A stretch of DNA of 64,000 bases from Tritrichomonas musculus (Eukaryota; Parabasalia; Tritrichomonadida; Tritrichomonadidae), in contig JAPFFF010000006.1 of assembly GCA_039105265.1 (NCBI GenBank), positions 1,550,001 through 1,614,000 on the forward strand, in the 5' to 3' direction. Below the pieces are notes generated by a model. That model ran no database searches. It worked only from the letters and a program-made list of their open reading frames with translations, and had not been told where the DNA came from. The translations under genes and the position numbers were made by a program. Positions 57,272 to 64,000 of this stretch are shown here, piece after piece (position 1 is the stretch's first letter; each line of letters starts with the position of its first letter).

Positions 57272-59356
57272 TTATTCTGCATCTTTTGTCTGTACTCTTT
57301 TCAAAACCCTCCTATGATTTATTTGTTCAAATTGACCAGTATATAACATTGTTTGTAAAACTCTAATTATACAAAAATCAGAGAAAATTTTTTGTAATTC
57401 TGCAATTAGAGCGCTTTCTGGAATCTTTGATCCCACAGGACATCTACGATTAATATAAGCCTCAATTTTTTCAGCTTCTTTCTTTTGTTCATCTGTAATT
57501 GAACCTTCTGGTGCGATAATTCCTGTTCTTGCAGCCTCGTAAGTAGAAACTCTGAATAAACGAACTGCTTCCTTTACATGTTCTTCTTTACATTCATCGC
57601 TGAGCTCCATTTTTGCAAGTGCTTCTGAAATACGAACAAGTGCTTCTAATTGACGAACTGTAATTGGAATAGATTCTCTATTATCAACAGAACTTCTCAT
57701 TTCAACATATTTGTTCTTTAAATATTCGACAGCACCTTCTGAAATGACAGGGTGGCATCTTTTACGCGCATATGAAATATATGATTTCAAATCTGCAATT
57801 GATGGTTGATTTGATTTGAAGTCATCTGCTGTTTTATGAACTCTCATTATATGCTCAACTGTTCTTGTATCTTGTTCTACGTTTCTTACATCTTTAAGAA
57901 CGAAAATGAGATCAAAACGAGAAAGAATTGTTGTTTGGAAATCAATGTTATCTCTTGCTGATTTCAAATCATCAAACCTTCCAGAGGTTGGATTTGCTGC
58001 AGCAAGAACTGCTGTCCTTGTATTTAAAACGGCTGTAATACCTGCTTTTGCAATTGAAATTGTTTGTTGTTCCATTGCTTCATGAATGGCAACACGATCT
58101 GAAGTTTTCATTTTATCAAATTCATCAATACATACAATTCCACCATCAGCTAAAACCATTGCTCCTCCTTCAAGGATAAATTCACCTGTACTTGCATGAC
58201 GAATAACACTAGCTGTAAGACCAGCAGCGCTGGATCCCTTACCACTTGTGTAAACACCAATTGGAGCAACTGTATGCGCAAATTTAAGGAGTTGCGATTT
58301 ACCAACAGATGGATCACCGAATAAAAGGACATTAATATCTCCTCTTCTTTTAGTTTTATCGGGAAGATTTTTTTGAACACCTGAAAACAATTGGCATGCA
58401 ATTGCAAGTTTTACATCTTCCATTCCATAAATTTCTGGTGCTAACGCATTAACAATATCTTGTCGTGTTTTGAAAGCATTTGTAGGTGGACGAGTACTGA
58501 TATTTTCAGGTTCTTTTTGGGAACTCATTAAGCCTACGACTCTTAAAACTATCTTTTGTATGCTTTTTTTGGTTTGGTACATATCTGCTATGGCGACAAA
58601 TAAATTTCGTGATCCAGGAATTGATGCGTTTGCAAGTGCTCTATCTACTGATGCAGAAATATGGCGGGGCATTTCACCTGCTGGAACATCTTCTGGAGCT
58701 TCTTGGATTTTGAGAAATTGGTAATCGCAAAACTTTGAGCAATCAGGAATAACAACATAAGGATCAAGTGGACAACTTCCACCTGTTGATGCAGGACCTC
58801 CTGATTTCTCACTTTGCCTTTGACATTTTCGAGGAAGAGTAAATCCTTCAGCAGTGCAATTAATCGTTATTGTATGCTTACAAGATGTACAAATTGCAGT
58901 AATTTGAGTAGCTCTTGGAGTGACAGGAGACGTACCAATCACTAATCCTGGTACAACAATTAATTTTGAAACTAAACTTGCATTAATATCTCGAATTTTC
59001 ATTGGTGCAGTAGATGTTCGAACAAGAACTTGAATTGGAGAGCATTCTCCTTCAAGATCTTTAGCAAAATCGTATGCAGCTGCTTCCATTAATTCAATGC
59101 AATGAGCAGGATTATCAAAAAATGTATGCCCTAACGCGTCATTGTATGCTGAAAGATGGTCTAAATCGATTTCTATATATGGATTTTGATCGTGTATACA
59201 TTGTAAAAGCTGTTCACGATAAATCGTAATCTTATCTAAAGTAAAAGTTCTGAGAAAATGCGAAAAGTTTTGTTGAATTGCGACATCATTATTTGTAGAA
59301 TCTTCTTCTCCAGCATGAACTTCAGTTGTATAAATTGATTCAGGCTCCCAAGTCAT
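57272..59356 (-). CDS. MCM5: MCM5, replicative helicase subunit
   Basis: A 694-residue AAA+ subunit of the MCM2-7 DNA helicase, which unwinds DNA at origins with Cdc45 and GINS. The N-terminal part has a zinc finger (CTSCKH, then KCQRQ and SCPLDPYVVIPD, the last a mark of MCM5). Walker A is GDPSVGKS near residue 349, Walker B IVCIDEFDKM near 415, sensor 1 LAAANPTSGRFD near 457, and the arginine finger SRFD near 480. A winged-helix region closes the protein. Length and motif order are those of other eukaryotic MCM5 proteins. The TCACTT initiator-like motif lies 38 bases upstream. It is convergent with the DZIP1-like gene. Confidence 0.95.
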   Translation of the reverse strand: MTWEPESIYTTEVHAGEEDSTNNDVAIQQNFSHFLRTFTLDKITIYREQLLQCIHDQNPYIEIDLDHLSAYNDALGHTFFDNPAHCIELMEAAAYDFAKDLEGECSPIQVLVRTSTAPMKIRDINASLVSKLIVVPGLVIGTSPVTPRATQITAICTSCKHTITINCTAEGFTLPRKCQRQSEKSGGPASTGGSCPLDPYVVIPDCSKFCDYQFLKIQEAPEDVPAGEMPRHISASVDRALANASIPGSRNLFVAIADMYQTKKSIQKIVLRVVGLMSSQKEPENISTRPPTNAFKTRQDIVNALAPEIYGMEDVKLAIACQLFSGVQKNLPDKTKRRGDINVLLFGDPSVGKSQLLKFAHTVAPIGVYTSGKGSSAAGLTASVIRHASTGEFILEGGAMVLADGGIVCIDEFDKMKTSDRVAIHEAMEQQTISIAKAGITAVLNTRTAVLAAANPTSGRFDDLKSARDNIDFQTTILSRFDLIFVLKDVRNVEQDTRTVEHIMRVHKTADDFKSNQPSIADLKSYISYARKRCHPVISEGAVEYLKNKYVEMRSSVDNRESIPITVRQLEALVRISEALAKMELSDECKEEHVKEAVRLFRVSTYEAARTGIIAPEGSITDEQKKEAEKIEAYINRRCPVGSKIPESALIAELQKIFSDFCIIRVLQTMLYTGQFEQINHRRVLKRVQTKDAE

Positions 59357-59393
59357 TGTTTAAATTAATAAACGGAGAAAGAATTCAATCAAA

Positions 59394-59399
59394 AAGTGA
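59394..59399 (-). promoter_or_regulatory. Initiator-like TCACTT before MCM5
   Basis: TCACTT matches TCAYTW on the coding strand, 38 bases upstream of the MCM5 ATG, inside TTTTCACTTTTTGA. Confidence 0.45.
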
Positions 59400-59495
59400 A
59401 AATTTTAAACCGAAAAAATATTGAATAAAGAAAAGAATGTAAAAATAAATCATTTACAAACAATGAATTTTTTGATTTATACTGAATACCCATTC

Positions 59496-60650
59496 TTATT
59501 TGTTTTGCTTTTCAATTTTAGCTCGATACTCAGCTCTAATACGTTCGCTTTTTTCTAGAGAATTAACAAGTTTTTTATGCTCTTCTTCTTCAAGCTGAAG
59601 TCTTTTTTCTAATTTGAGCATTTCAGCTTTTAGGTTAAAGTTTTCTTTTCGTAAACGATCCAAATCAGCAAGATCTTGCTTTGATGAGTCTGGTTTTCTT
59701 GAAAATCTATACTGAAGCACTTTTGGTGCATCTGGAAATTCTGCCTGGGGCAAAACAAATGGCGCATCTTCATTTTCAATATTGCTATCGTAATTCTTTT
59801 TTCCAGAATATTTTGAAAAGGGACTCCTCGGCTGGAAATGACTATTTTGAAAATCAGGAAATTCAACATGGGGAGATAAATATGAACTGCTTTTATTGTT
59901 GTTTAAAAAGGAACCACTTTTGTTATTGTCATAGTTTTGCCACTTATTGGAAAAAACAGATGTAACTGATGAATTCATATCATAATTTTCATATTGCGCT
60001 TGAATTTTTTGATTTAAATTTTGCTCTTGATTTTGAGCAGTTTGAAACATGAAAGGACTTTGTGTTGATGAATTGTTTCGAGAAAAATTATTCTCTGATT
60101 GGTTTGAAATATATGAATTTTTATTGGCTAGTGAGAGTTGAGGGCTTTTATTCACATTCTGATTTTGATTATTTGATGTGCTCTCTATTTTTGGAATATG
60201 AGGAGATGATCTTTTTATATTTGATGTTCCTCTTACATGAGACATTAAGCTATCAACTTCTGATTTCAAAGTATCAATATCATATTTTTTATAATTTTCA
60301 TTTTGATTTCGTTCATTATAACTACCCGATTCCACATCACTGATATTAGCCAAATCAAAGTTTGATTGATGCCCTATTTGATTCTTTTCACTTTGAAAAT
60401 TTTGTACAGTAAAATGATTTGAATATAAATCATTATTTATTCCTTGATTCTGAGTTTTAGGAGGAAATAATCCAGAATGTGATTTATATTCTGAATTTTG
60501 AAAAGACTTCGAACCAAATTCATCGTTCATAGAAATATTCGATTGGGTAGAAAAAGTTGCATCTTTTAATTCACTTGCTTCTTCTTCAATAATAGATGAA
60601 ACAATATTATTTTCATCATTATTTAAATACATTGGTGGAAATCGTGTCAT
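59496..60650 (-). CDS. Asn/Ser/Gln-rich protein with C-terminal coiled coil
   Basis: Function not recognised. A 384-residue protein of which the first 310 residues are low-complexity and rich in Asn, Ser and Gln with scattered Phe (SENNFSRNNSSTQSPFMFQT). The last 60 residues form a charged coiled coil (LADLDRLRKENFNLKAEMLK, KRLQLEEEEHKKLV). A motif VLPQAEFPDAP resembles the earlier SPHVEFPDF, a small internal repeat. It could be a condensate-forming scaffold. It diverges from the LRR-like gene across 59 bp. Confidence 0.75.
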   Translation of the reverse strand: MTRFPPMYLNNDENNIVSSIIEEEASELKDATFSTQSNISMNDEFGSKSFQNSEYKSHSGLFPPKTQNQGINNDLYSNHFTVQNFQSEKNQIGHQSNFDLANISDVESGSYNERNQNENYKKYDIDTLKSEVDSLMSHVRGTSNIKRSSPHIPKIESTSNNQNQNVNKSPQLSLANKNSYISNQSENNFSRNNSSTQSPFMFQTAQNQEQNLNQKIQAQYENYDMNSSVTSVFSNKWQNYDNNKSGSFLNNNKSSSYLSPHVEFPDFQNSHFQPRSPFSKYSGKKNYDSNIENEDAPFVLPQAEFPDAPKVLQYRFSRKPDSSKQDLADLDRLRKENFNLKAEMLKLEKRLQLEEEEHKKLVNSLEKSERIRAEYRAKIEKQNK

Positions 60651-60709
60651 TGAGGTAATATTTTTCTTTATGATTTTAAACGTATTTTTTAATCTGTTAT
60701 CTTTGAAAG
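60651..60709. promoter_or_regulatory. 59-bp bidirectional promoter gap
   Basis: Two divergent start codons are separated by only 59 bp of A/T-rich sequence containing TATTTTTCTTTATGATTTTA (internal) and CTTTGAAAG next to the plus-strand ATG. Both genes must be driven from here or from within each other. Confidence 0.5.
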
Positions 60710-61546
60710 ATGATTAATGCTCAAAAACTTTCTGATCAAGAAATGTTCGAAATTGGACAAAGAGATGAGAAGAGAGATTTCTGCCATTTCGACTTTTCAT
60801 TTATTAATTCTAATTATTACGATTCTTTTTTTCATTCCCTTCCAAAACTCATTTTTAAAAAGATTAAAATGGTTAAATTTAGTTGCGATAGGAGATATGA
60901 AATAAATGACGATACTGATCAAATTGTAAACTATTCGATAGCTCTCAATCAATCAAAATACATGCAATACTTAATGAAAATTTTACGTATTATTTTACCT
61001 AAGACCAACACACTCGTTTCTCTTGAATTGTCTAACATTAATATACCAGAAATCCATCAAATTGTACTTTTTCAAGAAATGGCCAAATGCAAATCGTTAA
61101 AGCAGTTTATTACAAATAATATTCCTATAACAAATAATTCATTTGCTATATTATTAAAATTAATATCACCATACCAATATGAAGTACTTTCTTTTAATCA
61201 AACCAATTTATCTTCACTCGTTTTTATGCGTATTTACAAGTTTCTCAAAAAGAAATCAAGCGACAGATGGAAGTTAAAGATATTTGATGTTCGAGGTTCA
61301 GATTTTACTGACAAAGAATTTCAGAAAATTAATGAACTATTAGAAAGACACCAATCACAAGCAAACGCAATTGAAGAAGAAATGAATGATGATGAGAATG
61401 ATGCTCAAAAAACTGTTTCAGCTCCAAAATCTGGAGTGTTTAAAGATGACCATGACACAGATAGAGACTATTACTCAAATTATAGTAAAAAAGAATATCA
61501 CTTGAATGAAGAAGAGGAAGAGGAGGAGGAAGAAGAAGACAACTGA
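60710..61546 (+). CDS. LRR-like protein with acidic tail
   Basis: A 278-residue protein. Residues about 95-215 resemble RNase-inhibitor-type leucine-rich repeats (TLVSLELSNINIPE, LKQFITNNIPITNNSFAILL, EVLSFNQTNLSSLVFMRIYK, LKIFDVRGSDFTDKEFQKI). The last 65 residues are highly acidic and end in an almost pure Glu run. The N-terminal part has no recognised domain. Similar short LRR proteins with acidic tails include ANP32 and tropomodulin-like proteins, but the match is only in layout. The function is unknown. Confidence 0.7.
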   Translation: MINAQKLSDQEMFEIGQRDEKRDFCHFDFSFINSNYYDSFFHSLPKLIFKKIKMVKFSCDRRYEINDDTDQIVNYSIALNQSKYMQYLMKILRIILPKTNTLVSLELSNINIPEIHQIVLFQEMAKCKSLKQFITNNIPITNNSFAILLKLISPYQYEVLSFNQTNLSSLVFMRIYKFLKKKSSDRWKLKIFDVRGSDFTDKEFQKINELLERHQSQANAIEEEMNDDENDAQKTVSAPKSGVFKDDHDTDRDYYSNYSKKEYHLNEEEEEEEEEEDN

Positions 61547-61895
61547 TGACTTTCTTTTTTGGATTATATACAAAACAAATATTTAATTCGTTATATTTTG
61601 TTTGAAACACATCAAAAACAAGCATTATTTATTATGAATTTAATTAAAGATAAATTAATTATAAAAAATTTATTACAGTATTTCTAAATTATATTAAATT
61701 GTTTCCAATTTGAGCCAGAACAGCAATTTTATCTTTGATAAATTTAAGAATAAGCCACTATTGTTAAATATTAGTTATTAAAAAATACTCTGGAAAAGAT
61801 AAGAAATATTTTTAAGTTTCAACATTATTTAATATATTTAAAAACACTCTAATAAAAACATTTTTTGATCACGTGTTTGTGACTTTGTATTCTTA
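61547..61895. other. AT-rich convergent spacer
   Basis: About 350 bp between convergent genes; no repeat, hairpin or RNA gene recognised. Confidence 0.5.
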
Positions 61896-63602
61896 TTAAG
61901 ATAAGTAAATGGTACCAAAAAATTCAATACTAGCAATTGCAAGAATATTATCATTTCTAAAATTAAAACCAGTTTGTCTTAAGCGAATATACTGAAATGT
62001 ATCATTTGATTTTGTTGCAGGAAATGTTTGAAAACGGTTTGGACCATTTAAAACAGGGGACGATCTTTTATCTATCTCTGACCAGATATTTTTGCCATTT
62101 GACCCTTCTATTATCCAAGATTTAATGTGACATGTTCCAGATGGATACTTATGAGTTTTTAGTGTATAATTTGTTATATGAATTCTCATATCTTTAAAAT
62201 CAAATAAGATCCATGAATTTGGCTTATTTTCTGTAAAGAAAAAGTCATTCCATCCATAATCTATGACTTGAAAAGCTTCATTTCTATCACTTGTAGAAGC
62301 TGTAATACTGATTTTTTTTTTTAAATAAGGATCACCATTTGAATTCTCCTTAAGTTTGGTAAAAATACCATTATAAGGTTGGCCATTGAATTGCGCAACA
62401 ATTTGCTTCAACGATGACGATGATGAAGAAGATGAAAGAGATTTCATTCTGCCAACAGCATCTTCATTCTCTAACACTTTACGTAAAATTGTTGTCATTG
62501 AATTTTTGAGTTCCGTGTTATCAGATTTTAAAGATAAAACATCACTTTCAAGATTGCTTGATTTTTTTGTTAGATTGTTAACAATTTTATTTGTTTTCCT
62601 TAAGTTTTTATGAGCTTTTTGTTCAATTTCGCTATAAGATTTACTCATTGAATTGACAGTGTCATTCACGATTTTGTCAATTTTCGATAAGGCTTTTGAA
62701 ACTATGTCATTTGGATCAGAAAAATTGCTATTATCAATAACTTTTGAATTAATTTTGGATTCAAGTTGTGATATTTTTTTATTTATTTGCTTTACAGAAT
62801 CTGGATTATCTGAATAATCAAATGCTGTTGATTGCTCCAATGCTTTTACTCTTTGAATCATTTGATTTAATTGATTGCGATATTCGGTCAATTGATTTGA
62901 AAATTTGTTATTATCTTGTAAAAGCAATATGGTTGCTTCAGTTAATGAGTCAGCAATAAAAGATTTGATTAACTTAGGATGCCTCAGGAAGTCAATGGCT
63001 TCTTCTGATGACAGCTTAGTAAAATCAATTCTGGAAGCAAGAATAGAAGCTTCAGGGCCAATTTTATTAAGCATTTGTTTCACAAAACGATAGTACCTGT
63101 GAGGCTTTTTAATTATACAGGTTGGGCTATTAATGATTCTTGTTAATGTTTGAATAGGAAAATCTGTTAATGATTGTATTTGAAGCGCAGTATCTATATT
63201 ATTTGCTATTAAATCTTCAAGATTATAATTAGATCCTTTTTTCTTTGCAGATAGAATTTTTTGAACAGCTCTATTTAATTCAGTTGTAGAACTTATTAAT
63301 TTTTTAACGTCTGATGCAACTGATTCAACTTCCCAAACCTCGCAAAAATGTAAAATGTCTATAGCATTATCAACTTTAATGTTAATTTCAATACCTTGAG
63401 CAGCACGAAGAAATTGGCAAAAAACGTCAAATGGAGGATCGTCTTGAATTGCCAAGGAATTTGTAACATAAAACTCAGGGATTTTTCGAAATTTTGATGA
63501 GTAAAGAGCAAAATGATATTTTGAAACATGAGTTTCTTGGTCATTATAAATGAATGTAAAGTCATCAGGTCGCGGAGCTTGAGGAACAAATGATTTCTTC
63601 AT
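61896..63602 (-). CDS. BTB domain protein with coiled coil and F5/8C-type domain
   Basis: A 568-residue protein. I start it at the ATG at 63602 because the frame's extension uses a TTG. Residues about 8-100 form a BTB/POZ-like domain (FTFIYNDQETHVSKYHFAL, LRAAQGIEINI, ILHFCEVWEVESVASDVKKL) and are followed by a BACK-like helical region. Residues about 255-395 are a long coiled coil. The last 150 residues fit an F5/8 type C (discoidin) fold (NGQPYNGIFTKL, SWILFDFKDMRIHITNYTLK, FQYIRLRQTG). This BTB-coil-discoidin layout is common in trichomonads and related to BTBD9-like proteins; an adaptor role for Cul3 ligases is possible but inferred. Confidence 0.8.
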   Translation of the reverse strand: MKKSFVPQAPRPDDFTFIYNDQETHVSKYHFALYSSKFRKIPEFYVTNSLAIQDDPPFDVFCQFLRAAQGIEINIKVDNAIDILHFCEVWEVESVASDVKKLISSTTELNRAVQKILSAKKKGSNYNLEDLIANNIDTALQIQSLTDFPIQTLTRIINSPTCIIKKPHRYYRFVKQMLNKIGPEASILASRIDFTKLSSEEAIDFLRHPKLIKSFIADSLTEATILLLQDNNKFSNQLTEYRNQLNQMIQRVKALEQSTAFDYSDNPDSVKQINKKISQLESKINSKVIDNSNFSDPNDIVSKALSKIDKIVNDTVNSMSKSYSEIEQKAHKNLRKTNKIVNNLTKKSSNLESDVLSLKSDNTELKNSMTTILRKVLENEDAVGRMKSLSSSSSSSSLKQIVAQFNGQPYNGIFTKLKENSNGDPYLKKKISITASTSDRNEAFQVIDYGWNDFFFTENKPNSWILFDFKDMRIHITNYTLKTHKYPSGTCHIKSWIIEGSNGKNIWSEIDKRSSPVLNGPNRFQTFPATKSNDTFQYIRLRQTGFNFRNDNILAIASIEFFGTIYLS

Positions 63603-63662
63603 CAAATAACAAATTAAAAAACGAATATCTCACAATTTTTGAAAGTTTATAATAAATATAAC
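63603..63662. promoter_or_regulatory. 60-bp bidirectional promoter gap
   Basis: A second divergent pair with only 60 bp between start codons. It contains TCTCACAATTTTTGAAAG; TTTTGAAAG is similar to the CTTTGAAAG of the other 59-bp gap. Confidence 0.5.
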
Positions 63663-64000
63663 ATGTTATCAGATTTTTTATGCAATGTTGATAATGAATA
63701 TGAACAGGAATCAAAAGCATTTGCAGATGGATCATATGGAAATATTTATAAAGGAAAACGCATAAAAGATGATCTTCAAGTTGCAATTAAAGTTTTAAAA
63801 AGTAAGAAGCTTTCAGAAGATATAGAAGAGCAGAAGCATTTTATTCGTGAGGTTAATATTCTCGCTAATCTTAATCATCCGTTTTGTCTTAGACTCGTAA
63901 ATTTTAGTTTTTTACCAGAACCTAAAATTGTTACACCATTTATGCCAAACGGGACATTGGATGATCTTCTTAAAAGTAATGATCCAACAAAATTTACACC
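63663..64000 (+). CDS. Protein kinase, N-terminal part (cut by window edge)
   Basis: The first 112 codons of a kinase run off the right edge. The start MLSDFLCNVDNEYEQ follows a short leader. FADGSYGNIYKGK is the Gly loop, VAIKVLK carries the ATP-binding Lys, FIREVNILANLNHPF the alpha-C Glu, and MPNGTLDDLL the hinge region. The pattern is TKL/LISK-like, close to the kinase at 27338. Group and substrate cannot be settled without the rest. Confidence 0.85.
   Translation, partial: MLSDFLCNVDNEYEQESKAFADGSYGNIYKGKRIKDDLQVAIKVLKSKKLSEDIEEQKHFIREVNILANLNHPFCLRLVNFSFLPEPKIVTPFMPNGTLDDLLKSNDPTKFT

Overview
The window is very AT-rich eukaryotic nuclear DNA, most likely from a trichomonad (Parabasalia), and Tritrichomonas-like rather than Trichomonas vaginalis because of the extreme AT content. 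This is an inference from gene content, not from a database match. The supporting signs are intronless genes, an ankyrin-like DUF3447 protein, a giant BspA-type leucine-rich-repeat protein, several divergent protein kinases, TCAYTW initiator-like motifs close to some start codons, and Polinton/Maverick elements beside many small DNA transposons.

Layout. Bases 1-4410 hold a 26-bp tandem array and a 1368-residue MULE transposase fused to a DUF3447-type domain. Bases 4.4-8.7 kb have no gene but contain a transposon graveyard: a Tc1/mariner transposase scrap, a 279-bp mariner-like MITE with TA target duplications, a 743-bp element with long inverted ends and TTAA target duplications, and smaller hairpins. 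Bases 8.7-26.7 kb are virus-derived and are treated here as fossils. Module A (about 8.76-18.03 kb) carries a bracketed orphan gene, an HNH nuclease, a capsid set, a packaging ATPase and a retroviral-type integrase. Module B (about 18.18-26.7 kb) carries a second packaging-type ATPase, two small unknown genes, a KilA-N protein and a protein-primed family B DNA polymerase. They look like two different Polinton lineages side by side.

From 27.3 kb onward the content is host. In order: a protein kinase with a pseudo-GTPase-like tail, an RCC1-like protein, a broken DUF3447/ankyrin gene, a CAMK-like kinase, a long-chain acyl-CoA synthetase, a coiled-coil protein, a SEL1L/Hrd3-like protein, a BspA-like LRR protein, a gene-poor 2.7-kb stretch with two MITEs, a PPP phosphatase, another MITE, a membrane-anchored GH31 glycosidase, a ZNF277 homologue, a DZIP1-like protein, MCM5, an Asn/Ser-rich coiled-coil protein, an LRR-like acidic protein, a BTB plus F5/8C protein, and the start of another kinase cut by the window edge.

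The host genes do not form one pathway. They cover replication (MCM5), ER quality control (SEL1L-like, possibly the GH31 protein), lipid activation (acyl-CoA synthetase), signalling (three kinases, one phosphatase) and surface or scaffold functions. Two divergent gene pairs share intergenic gaps of only about 60 bp. The strongest candidates for something undescribed are the family of CGAAG/CAAAG-type mini-hairpins between genes of Polinton module B, the palindromic repeat found both inside and just upstream of the KilA-N gene, the inverted repeats bracketing the 317-residue orphan gene, and the DUF3447-MULE fusion.
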